Positions 34,363-43,966 of a stretch of 64,000 nucleotides of DNA are shown piece by piece. A program made the position numbers and the translations under genes. Each line of letters opens with the position of its first letter. Positions within the stretch are counted from its first letter, which is position 1. This DNA comes from Blasia pusilla (lineage: Eukaryota > Marchantiophyta > Marchantiopsida > Blasiales). Below the pieces are notes generated by a model. That model worked only from the letters and a program-made list of their open reading frames with translations. It had not been told where the DNA came from and did no database searches. Location: assembly GCA_050084515.1 (NCBI GenBank), contig CM114275.1, positions 15,996,001 through 16,060,000 of the forward strand, in the 5' to 3' direction.

Positions 34363-35700
34363 ATGGCGAGGTCTGATGGAGAGTCCTTAGATCCAAAGGC
34401 CGATGAGGAGACGACATATGGCCGAGACATTCACGACGATGGAGTGGTCTTAGAGTACCTGCGTACTGGCAACGTCGCGAGCACAATGGGTGCTAGAGAG
34501 CAGGATCGGATCTTACAGCGAGCCAGACGGTTTTGGTGGGAGGGCACACATGTGTTGCGAGTGTGGGAGGATGGTAGAGTGCGTGTAGTGCCTCATCCTT
34601 CACACAGAGCACGTTTGGTGCGTCATGCCCACGAGGAGTTGGGTCATTTTGGAGTGAAGTAGATATACAATTTGCTCCAGATTCTGTATTGGTGGCGAGG
34701 CATGCAGACTGACGTTCAGCAGTTGTTGCCAGATGCATGGTGTGTGATCAAGTCCGAGGATCGTTCAATGCTCCGACTCCACAATTGCATCCACTTTCGA
34801 TCATGGGTTTAGGTTATAGATGGAGTTTGGATATTGCAGGACCTTTGCCTTTGACGGAGCGCCATAGTCGTTATGTGTTGGTGATGGTCGAGCACTTCTC
34901 GAAGTGGATAGAGTCAGTTGCATTTCCTGACAAAGCAAGTGAGGGAGTAGCGTATGCCTTTCTAGATCGAGTATTGAGTCATTACGATGCACCAGCTGAG
35001 GTGTTGACAGACCAGGGTACAGAGTTCCGAGGGGAGTTTCAGGCCTTATGTGATCAGGCATTGATCGACCACCGCACTACTTCGCGAGAGCATCCTGAGG
35101 CGGATGGACTACCGGAGCAAGTGGTGCAAACGGTGAAGAGAGGACTACGCAAGTATGGCTTCTAGAGAGGTCACCTAGGAGATTGGGACCTTCAATTGCT
35201 ATGGTTGGCGATGGGATACAGATTCAGCATGCATGCATCCTTAGCGTCTTTGTCACCATACTTGTTGCTTTATGGTCGAGAGCCAGATTTACCTGCGGCC
35301 ATTCATCGAGATGTTGGTGAGATGTTGAACCTTAATGACCATGATGTATGGATGTGAGCATGTTCTTAGAGGGCTGAGTTGTTTCGGAGAGTGATGCCTA
35401 TCGCGTTTGAGAACTTGGCGATTGCGCAACATCGAGATACGTTGAAGTATGCGACTATTCAGGGAGGTGGTTATCGACCTACTATTTGGATATTTCATCA
35501 GAGAGACTATATCTACTTGCAACAGACGGCATCCACGACGTTGGATGTGACTGTAGGGCGCACCATCTTGAGAGTGCGTGAGGTTTTGCCATCCGATGTT
35601 CTCTTATTGAAGGGGCCCGATGGTATGGTTTGGAAGGACCATGTGCGTAACTGTGCGCCATGTCATCTTCCAAAAATTGACGGTAAAGTTGATCCAAGCT
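34363..35700 (+). pseudogene. F1 DDE integrase (copy 2)
   Basis: Linker (DGESLDPKADEE), then the zinc-binding H-x4-H (HAHEELGHFG) and C-x2-C (CMVC), then the core: Asp in WSLDIAGPLPL (about 34824-34855), TDQGTEFRGEF (about 35007-35040), and the Glu region GLPEQVVQTVKRGL (35107-35148). In F2 this reads AERVVQ, so the catalytic glutamate appears retained. Frame changes occur near 34725 and 35165. The C-terminal SH3-like part (DYIYLQQTAST.., MVWKDHVRNCAPCHLP) is open and joins the PHD finger. Confidence 0.86.
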
Positions 35701-35727
35701 TAGCAATAGTTCATGCAGACTTGCGGT

Positions 35728-35867
35728 GTATGTTGTGTGGTTCTGCCCGTGGTGCAGCCACTATGCTAGTATGTGATGGGTGTTCGAGAGGATGGCATAT
35801 GGCATGTTTGACGCCACCTCTCACTAGGGTTCCTCAAGGACGATGGATGTATCCCAAATGTACATAG
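35728..35867 (+). pseudogene. PHD finger at the C-terminus of F1 integrase
   Basis: Cys4-His-Cys3 pattern: CMLC, VCDGC, WHMAC, and YPKC before TAG. The first Cys of the final pair is Tyr (TGT to TAT) in this copy but Cys in F2, so the ancestral domain was complete. The CDGCSRGWH core, the CLTPPL loop and the GRW before the last pair are standard PHD features. It is the last domain of Pol. Confidence 0.88.
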
Positions 35868-36048
35868 AGTAGGTAGTTCTACATTCCGACTTGTGTCTGT
35901 GACATGGATGACAAGAAGGCAACTAACAATGGAGCCAAATAAGCACCCGGCCTTCTTGCTCTTAGCGTCTGAGAGATGTATGTCATGGTAGGTAGGGATA
36001 GATGGCTATCTGGAGTTACAGGGACCTAACCACCAGCTAGGGGGGCGA

Positions 36049-36175
36049 TTGGAGATATTTTGGTACTTCTTGTCTCGTTGTTTGGATGCCATGAGTTAGC
36101 ATGGGATCGTGCGTGTTTGTGTGTATGTTAGGTGACAATGATGTATGTTGTGTAGCGATGTGTATGCGCACAACA
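36049..36175 (+). repeat. F1 copy 2 segment beta1
   Basis: 127 bp, TTGGAGATATTTTGG..GCGCACAACA. About 94% identical by eye to beta2 (36697-36823), with the same length. It is directly preceded by the G-rich tract and followed by AT then alpha2. Confidence 0.92.
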
Positions 36176-36177
36176 AT

Positions 36178-36696
36178 TGTCACGTCTTTTAGGATAGATC
36201 GGTGAGATCTAGTAGAGCGCCTTCGTGAGTAGTGGAAGACAGGCTCATTAGGTCGAGGATGACCTGCTTAGGCTTGGGGAAATCTGAGAGAGTATGTTTC
36301 CCCATCGTTTCGGCTCATTTGGGAGTCATATTGAAGAACTTACTATTTTAGGTAAGTACCATTTTGAGTATATGATCGACTTTTTATTTTTGGTAAGTTT
36401 CCCTTGACCTCCTATATCAAGTCAAGAGCCAAGGAGGTGACTTGGGAGCATAGGTTACCATGGAGAGAACTTGGGAGAGGGGAGGGGTATACCTCAAGAA
36501 GAGAGAGTTTGAGAGCTCATTCTCTCTTTGTTGAACCTCTTGGCATGAGGCAGCGGAGCTATAGTCTTGCTTGCCTTGTGTGTGTAACCCAAGCCTCTCA
36601 TTAGGAGAGTGGGTTTGGTTTCACATTGAGAGAGACTTCTGAGAGTGCACACGTGTGAGAACTATGGTGTTGTGAGAGAGATTGGATCATATTTTT
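36178..36696 (+). repeat. F1 copy 2 segment alpha2
   Basis: A second full copy of the left-terminal segment 26282-26797, starting TGTCACGTC. The junction with beta1 is the palindrome ACAATTGT (36173-36180). Confidence 0.92.
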
Positions 36697-36823
36697 TTGG
36701 AGATATTTTGGTACTTCTTGTCTCGTTGTTTGGATGCCATGAGTTAGTATGGGATCGTGCATGTTTGTGTGTGTGTTCGGTGACAACGATGTATGTTGTG
36801 TAGGGATGTGTATGCGCACGACA
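36697..36823 (+). repeat. F1 copy 2 segment beta2 (right terminus)
   Basis: 127-bp copy of beta1 ending GCGCACGACA. Homology to other copies stops here, as it does at 14990 (minus strand). Confidence 0.92.
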
Positions 36824-37429
36824 CGGTGGTTTGTTTTCCCAAATTGTGTGTGCATCTAAAATCCCCCACATGTTGGGAAGAACAATGATGTTTATTTTAC
36901 GGATTTGAAATACGATGAAGATTATGTAATGATAAGTATGCACACAACAAAGATAAGAGACATTTCATGATTCTATTATGAGGCTTCATTTTCCAATATT
37001 ATTTCTAAAGTAATTCACCAATACCCTTTATTCCAATTAGAAGATAAATGAAACTACAAGGTATTACATTCATACATAGCCACATCTACCTAACAATTTG
37101 AATAGTCCAGGCCCATATAGCCCTTGCCTATGGGCCTGGACTTCAAGACTCATACATTGTTGTCAAGCAAGCTTAAGTGACTTAAATCTACACTAACCCC
37201 ACTAAATGACTAGAATAAGTAGAAATGGATTGACCTTCATCTTATAACTTGAATAAGCTACATTTTAAAAAGATAGAACTTTATTAGAGAGCAAGCAACA
37301 TTCCCGCGAATATGAACAGATTTTTTCTAATATAACTTAATAATTGGCCTTATTTCCTCTCATTGTTACACCTTACATTTCCTTTTTGGAATTTTTTCTT
37401 TCTTTTAAAAGATTCTACAATTGAACAAA
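36824..37429. other. AT-rich spacer with a 13-bp-stem hairpin
   Basis: No gene seen. A perfect inverted repeat, gtccaggcccata / tatgggcctggac (37105-37117 and 37129-37141), stands out in otherwise plain sequence. Confidence 0.4.
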
Positions 37430-37580
37430 CTAGTGGGCAGCCCATGCCATGCACAAGAGTGAAAGGAGATTTTTTTCTTGCTGCTCGTAAAAGGGAAAGA
37501 TTTTCTTGTTACACAATCGTCACATGTCAACCAGAAAAGTGTTTGTAAATGAAGAAGGCACTTTCCGATAATAATATAGA
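37430..37580 (-). mobile_element. Short non-autonomous Helitron
   Basis: On the minus strand: A|TCTATATTATTATCGG at 37580, a GC-rich imperfect stem (GTGCATGGCATGGGC) and a terminal CAC-CTAG-like end (ccCACTAG|T) at 37430. It is 151 bp, the third element here with the same 5' end. Confidence 0.6.
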
Positions 37581-39209
37581 TTGCTCTTGAAGATTGGTGT
37601 GATTTACTCTTGGATCATTCAATCTCATTTACAACATACTCAATCCACTAGGTAGCTTTTTTTTTAAATGTATAGGGCCCACATGGATTAATAAGAAAAC
37701 AACTTTTCTTTTTAACATATCCCATTTTAAATGGACACATGATAATTCTCTCATGGTAGGAATTGGTTTCGTAGGGACCTAAGAAGATAACATTAGAGCT
37801 TGCTAGGCTTGTTCTAGGCAATTACCTCCTCTCAGGGTGACACATGATAAGAGGCTTCTGACTAGTTTCACAATATCTGTTTTCCCCATTTAAATAAATA
37901 AATTAAAATGATGAAAAAAACTAGATAAAATGTTCGAAAACAGGGGAAAACATTAATTAACGCCTTCCCATATATAGCCGTTAATAAATTCCCAAAGAAG
38001 ATGATGTCGGATAACCAAAGTCGTTCATCATTCATGTGATCGAGGGCGCATGGGTCTGACAAGCACGGCAGAGTCATGATTAGGGTCCTGTGCTATGGCT
38101 CTAGGGTGCGGATCCCCACCCCGTGACAGGCATATTCTCCTGGGGAAGGGGAAAGGCAGCTCGAAGCTCCCGAAGCTGGAGGCCAGGATCCGGTGCTACC
38201 GGCCCTCAACGGCAGAGGAGTAGCGGTGGCACATGAGTCGGTCCCAGGGCTCGGGAATACGGCAGCGGTGGAGCCCAGGAGACCGTCGCAGAAGATGAAC
38301 AGGCAAACCCGCGAAAGGCAACGGATTCGGACCGCGGCACTGAGACGTGCAACACAATGGACTTGACACGTACATCACACGTGGCGCATTCTAAGAAATT
38401 TTGCGCTGTGGGCAACCTTGGCTGTCTTGTCAACTGGCTGACCGATTGAAGCCAAGCCTGCCCGTAAACTTGGCATGGCACCCGTGTTCCACCTATTTGC
38501 TTAAGTGGCCCCCATACAAAATCTCTTGCTTGAACGGCCCCTTTGAACTTTGGCGTCGGACTTCCCATCTGGTGGTACAAATGTTCTTCTATGTCGTTAC
38601 TATAGTGAACAAGTGTTGGATTCAGTAACAATCTCGAGTTAGGGTTCGTCAGTCCCGAGGTAGGTCTGTTGATCATGCAAATCGTGATCAACACTCGTGG
38701 TTACACTCTTTGGCACTTGTTAATTTGTTTACTAATCAGTGTTTACTGTTCACCAGCTTGATTAGAGAATGGATGGCACTGAGCAACCCAAAGATCCTGA
38801 CCTCTCATATACAGTTGACGATTTTCCAGATTTTGAGCAAACATCATTTTCATGTGGATGACAAGGGATTGTTTGGTTCAAGTCGCAAAGATCAGAACTG
38901 TGAATCTTATGAATGAAGGCCACCATCAAGAGAGTCTTCGGCTCCTTTCGAGTTATGACGAACATTCACATCCAAGAATGATCCCTGTCTCGAAGGGTTT
39001 AGTTTGGAAGAAGGTAAATATGTTGACAGGTTCCAAAGCTAAGGGTTTAGTGGCCGTCAAAATAGCCGCCGAGATGGATATTCGATCCAAAAATGATGAT
39101 TATTATTGCAATAGTCGCCACTATAATTGAAATAGCCACAATTTTAGATTTTTCGTTTCCTGAAAGGTGAGCCTACTCAGAATAGCTGGCAAAATATCCG
39201 CCGTTGTAG
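37581..39209. other. Intergenic DNA, GC-rich in 38040-38400
   Basis: No supported gene. Short open frames occur on both strands without recognisable domains. The sharp change to GC-rich sequence near 38040 may mark a former promoter or an inserted fragment. Confidence 0.4.
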
Positions 39210-40451
39210 TTGTTTTCATTTCCTGAGATTGGCTTGGTCCTCCTCAAGGGCGCCCTTGGTAGTGGCAAGAGTTATTTTATCACCATTATGCATAAGTATT
39301 GGCAATCTGTTGGAATGTCCACTCTTCTCACTGCAACCACCGGGATTGTTGTTGTCCGTCTCCATCCCACAGCCACCAACATTGCATTTGCCTTCACTAT
39401 TCTAGTTCGTGGTGATATCGCGCAGCTCCAGATTACATCTGATATCTATGTCAAACTTCATAATGCTAGTGTTATCATTATAGACGAATGCTCCATGCTA
39501 ACACCACGTCTTCTTCAGATTGTAGCTATGAGATTAAATGAATGCAACCCTTCCTATGGTTCAAATCCTTTCAGCTCCAAACTAGTTATTCTTGTTGGGG
39601 ATATGTGTTAGCTACCACCGGTATGCAACCACAATTTCAATCACATTTGCCACATTTGCCATCTATCTTCATCAATATTCTTAGATAATGCTACAACCTT
39701 TGAACTCACTACTCCTATTAGACATTTTGATGACCCGCCTTATCTTTCTTTCTTAACTTCCATAAGAATAGTAATACCCACCGCAAATTAGATCCATGAA
39801 TGCCTTCAATCCTACTTTGTCACAGGGGACCAAGCAGTAGACTTCATCACACATGACACAACCATAATATGTTCTCACCGTTCTGATGCTCAACTATTCA
39901 ATATTATTGCTCTTCGAAGATTGTTTGGAAGTGCTTCTATAGTTAATATTACAATACTATCGAATGCACCTTCATCTCCAGACTTTCACACATGGTTAGA
40001 AGATGAAGACTTTCATCAGATACCATTCCTTGCAGTAGGATGCAAGGTAACGCTAACATCTAATATAAATTTGAAAACACATGCTGCTAATGGGGCCTCT
40101 GAAATTGTCCAAGAGATACACTACACTAATAACAACATTTCAAGTATACCTGTTACCATCTGCTCTTCCGGTAAGCTAGTGAATATTACTAGATCCAACT
40201 ATGCTATAATTCATTATACATCTGACCAGAGATATTACAAAAAGTCATTTCCCTTGTCTCTTGGCTATGTAATTACAGCCCATAAGAGTCAAGGCTCAAC
40301 AATAATTCGTAGGTATCTCCTAGTTGTCAAATCTGCTTTCACACCAAGTATGATATGTGTCATGCTCTCACGTGTAAAGACAAGGAACCAACTCCAAATT
40401 CTAGGAACAATAGAATCATTTGATTTTCTTACATATGGCCGACAAGTATAA
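39210..40451 (+). pseudogene. Pif1-like (Helitron-type) helicase fragment
   Basis: SF1B helicase remains in two open pieces. The first (39210-39611) has Walker A GALGSGKSYF and Walker B VIIIDECSM, and ends with a TAG inside the GD.CQLPPV-type motif (LVGDMC*LPPV). The middle (about 39612-39920) is degraded. The second (39921-40451) carries the AVGCKVTLTSNINL strand, the GYVITAHKSQGST motif and CVMLSRVKTRNQLQILG, the C-terminal RecA motifs of Pif1. The N-terminal Rep/HUH nuclease expected of an autonomous Helitron is not visible. It could be a Helitron fragment or a relic of another Pif1-carrying element. Confidence 0.8.
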
Positions 40452-43180
40452 TATTTCTATATGTACTTTCACTAATTTTTACAATGCAGAATGGCTTCAA
40501 ATGAGAGCAACACCAGATTCAGGGAAAAGAAGGTTGCTTCTGGAGCATGAACTAGCACAAATGTATCTTACATGCAGCAGTTCCACCAGGCTGATACTCA
40601 CTCTAATCCAACACCAGACCATGACAAAAACCTCAATACAGATCATCAAGAACATTTCACTACAGCTCAATCCCACGTAACAACACCTACTTTCAACTCT
40701 CTATGCTATAATTTCTCCCTTGCTATTACTATTATAGTCAGGATACCAATTCATACACGAACATGAATCTTCTCAACTTACCAAGAAAACGCAAATGTGT
40801 TTGACTACAGGTACTTTTACTTACCACTCAATGTATTTCTATTTGCTCCTTATGTTAACAATTTTTTCTAGGTTTATATTTTCTCATTTCAGTTTTGTGC
40901 TCTCACAATCAACGAGACAATCAACCACTTTTTAAGTTACTAATCTACTTTACTTCCACACGTTCATATCTATTGTTATCACAATTCTTTACTTCATCCT
41001 GTACTATGCAACATATATACCACACTTGTCCACTCACCTTTATTCCCATTTTTCAAATGCAATTTCTCTCTCCTTATTACAGATTTTCTCTTCATGGAAT
41101 TGCTATTTTCACTCCTTTTCGACTTACAGAATTTTAATCACCTATTCACTTGCTTCCATTTATTCTAAACATCATCTCTATTTTTCTTTTCATTCAATTC
41201 TCACAAGTTGTGTATGCTGCATGCTCATTTCCCAGATATCAAAAAGCCACAATCTCTCTTTCTATTCACTTTGCCACCTTATTATCTCTTACAATACTCT
41301 AAATTGTTATGTAATCTCATTTTTTATGGTGTATGCAACCTAGATCAAGAAGACCATGTAGGAGAGCATAATATAGTATGGCTTCTATAGCTCGCACACC
41401 TCCACTCCATCATGATACAATACCTCTTCATGTTCATAAAGAGGCCCTGACTAAACTATATGACACTGAATCTCAAGTTGCCAAACTTGAGATACAGATA
41501 GGATTGCGTGACAATGTCATTTCCTCTCTCCATGATGATATAGATGATCAGAAGGAGACAATCACCTTACATAGCAACAATCTCAAGGAAGTTGCTTCCA
41601 ACTTCAAGGATTTTATGAAGCACGTGGCACCCATGATTGTTGGAGAGCCTAGGCTTAGATTGCAAGCTAATATAATAGAGTCTCTTCTCAGGCCTTGATC
41701 TGAATTGGCTCTCCATGGGTCTACTCTATTTTGTTTCCAATCACAGACAGATACTACTATAGTGTGACTTTGTGCTTTGTTCTGGCACACACACATGAAT
41801 ACTCTGAAATCTGCATTCTAAATTTTTGAACATGCCTAATTATTTTTCCCGTATTGTGCTTTTGTTCCTTTTCCACTTAAGTTTCACAATGATTCAATCT
41901 CAGCCTTGTCATTATCTTCACTACCAAATGCATCATTGTTGTTCAATTTTTCTGTTTACATTGTATTTGCATCCACACACCTTAAACTATGTCTCTTTAT
42001 TTATTCTCTCCTTATGTCCAATGTTAGCATGCTTTATTTTCTATTCGGGCTTCTTCTTTTCTTTTTTCTGTCTTTACATTCCCCATCTCTATTTTCTCAC
42101 TTATATGTCTCTTCACACACCATCAACCATCTTCTATTGACTTTTTCATGCTACATCTCCAAGAAAAGTTTTGTGTTTTGTTTATTCAACTTTTTTTTAC
42201 CTTTATGTGTGTCATTCTACTCACTCCTCTATCTTTCCTACTCAACTTTCAGTTCAGCCAGTCACCCTGTCTTCCTTTTTAGTTACCTACTCAACTTTCA
42301 CCTCAATTCCTATCTTGCTTCAATTCATGCCATTCAACCTCTATCTCTAATATTTTTCCACCTTTCTTATGGATGTTTTCTATTCATTCACTTTTCTGTT
42401 ATCAGTTCAACATACAAGGACCATGCATTATGTATTTATGCTATTCTAACCATTCTACTATTCTTCTTATGTTTCATACTTCCATCCTCACTCATTTAAC
42501 TAAATTTCACTCTATTATAAAATAATCTCCCTACACAACTCCCCTTCCCATAATTTATTACCTTTTATCTACATTGCCAGAAGCCATTCATCACCATACA
42601 ATTCTCCTCTCACAACCTATATAAAAATTTATTTCAACCCCACCACACAATTATTTCTTTTTGGAAACTTTTGTAATTAATCCTAACTACTAACCAATAT
42701 TACTCTATCCATTTATCACAAACTCTTATATGCACAAAAAAACCTTCCCACTACAACCCCCACCTCAATACATCTTCTTAACAACATTAAGGCTCCCACT
42801 CTTACCCTTCTCACATGTACTTTCTCCAACACCCTCACAACATTTCCTTTCTAGTTTGTTCACTCCAAGTGTTACCTCATTACCTACTCTACAAAGGATT
42901 ACATTTTAATACACGGGCCGCATACTTGTTCTCTTCTCTGCACAATGGTTTTGAGATCACATCTCCTTGGTTTTGACACATATTCTTTTTAGCCATTACA
43001 ATTCAATTGTACCCTTAGAGATGGATAAATCAAAAGAATTCATCCATGCCTCCCAGCGGTGCCAACTAGGCTATGTTTGTATAGCTAGTTTTATGTGTGT
43101 ACAACAACTCTCCATGGAATTGAATCTTAAGACACCCTAAACAACGTCTACATGCCGAAAATATATTTTGCCATTAAAAC
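40452..43180. other. Long pyrimidine-rich tract with one small coiled-coil ORF
   Basis: From about 40860 to 42900 the plus strand is strongly enriched in C and T, with frequent TTTC/CTTC runs and few G. A 106-codon frame at 41378-41698 is listed separately. The remainder is without recognisable genes. Confidence 0.5.
41378..41698 (+). CDS. Small hypothetical protein, coiled-coil-like
   Basis: 106 codons starting MASIARTPPLHHD. From residue 26 on it shows heptad-like spacing of hydrophobic residues with many charged residues (TKLYDTESQVAKLEIQIG.., DDIDDQKETITLHSNNLKEV), suggesting one helix able to form a coiled coil. The codon composition differs from the surrounding pyrimidine-rich tract, which argues that it was selected at some time. 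It lies about 0.9 kb downstream of the Pif1 fragment on the same strand and may belong to the same mobile element. No family is recognised. Confidence 0.35.
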   Translation: MASIARTPPLHHDTIPLHVHKEALTKLYDTESQVAKLEIQIGLRDNVISSLHDDIDDQKETITLHSNNLKEVASNFKDFMKHVAPMIVGEPRLRLQANIIESLLRP

Positions 43181-43966
43181 AATGCAGAAACGGACGGTCA
43201 TAGCCACTCGTGCGCGCTGCGCAGTAACGGAGTAAAGGTTACTTCGCCGAATCTTCAGTGCGGGACGCCCACGCGTAGGCTCACGATCGTCGATGGAATC
43301 TGGGCCATCCGAGTTCGGAGTAGCCCGACTGCACAAATAACGGCAGGAACTAGAACTATTGACGGAGTTCCCGCACGGACTGCTGCGCGGTTCCTTAGGT
43401 GCCTACGCGTTTCGTCGAATTGAATTTCCGGCGTAGGTAGAATCCGAGATGACCATCGTACCGTTCGCTGAGATCTGCGTGAACTCCGCCCCGCGCTCAG
43501 TCGGTACGTCGCGGTCTTCCGCGTGGTCCGTGTGACCAGCTTACTACGGTGGTATAGCTCACCGCTGAGAGCGCACAGGACAAGGGAAGGGGAGGGGGAG
43601 GGGGAGCAGAGGGGCTCGTGCACACTCATGAGAGGCTGGTGTTTTCGTCCGTACAGTGCAATTGCTTTTTCGTATTTGTCTCGGACGCGGAGTGTTTATC
43701 CTTACGCTTTGGTGTATTCGGCTAGCGGAGGACAGGAGCACATGGAGCGTCGATCCATGGAGGGGTGAAGCGCTAAGAATGATCGGTTCACGCTGCAAGA
43801 ACTCTCCCAGGTGGAGCGAATTTCGTGGAGCGATTCGTGACGGCAATCGGGAAGTGCTGTGGAAATTTGGCCTACGATCGGGGCGAATGGTGGACGCATC
43901 GATGTAGGGGAGAAAAGAGGGGGAGCGGACGCAGAGCGGGAAATTGGTAGTGAGTTGTAGGCCGCG
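43181..43966 (+). promoter_or_regulatory. CpG-rich promoter / 5' UTR region of the TPR gene
   Basis: An abrupt rise in GC and CpG content immediately upstream of the TPR start codon, following AT- and pyrimidine-rich DNA. A purine run (aggggagggggagggggag) lies near 43585-43610. No obvious TATA box. The overlapping open frames here are not convincing genes. CpG retention suggests an unmethylated promoter. Confidence 0.5.

Larger units (their letters stand above)
26282..36823 (+). mobile_element. F1 gypsy-like retrotransposon copy 2, complete alpha1-body-beta1-alpha2-beta2 structure
   Basis: The most complete copy, 10.5 kb. Layout: alpha1 (26282-26797), leader (26798-28363), gag, protease, DNA methyltransferase, reverse transcriptase, RNase H, integrase, PHD finger (stop 35865-35867), a non-coding stretch, a G-rich tract (36036-36045), beta1 (36049-36175), AT, alpha2 (36178-36696), beta2 (36697-36823). 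The termini are TGT at left and ACA at right. The left segment lacks beta and the right end has an additional beta, so the repeats are split rather than simple LTRs. The coding region is disabled by stops, frameshifts and a 235-bp insertion. No obvious target-site duplication flanks it (..tttgggt at left, cggtgg.. at right). Confidence 0.9.

Noticed and set aside
36178-36823. Reading alpha2-beta2 as an ordinary 3' LTR with a truncated 5' LTR
   Set aside because: Three left ends all lack beta at the same border, and both families have an additional beta directly after the purine tract; a chance truncation would not repeat this way. I still list it as the refuting alternative.
41906-42499. A 197-codon hydrophobic ORF
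   Set aside because: It arises from the pyrimidine-rich tract (many Phe, Leu and Ser codons); low complexity without motifs.
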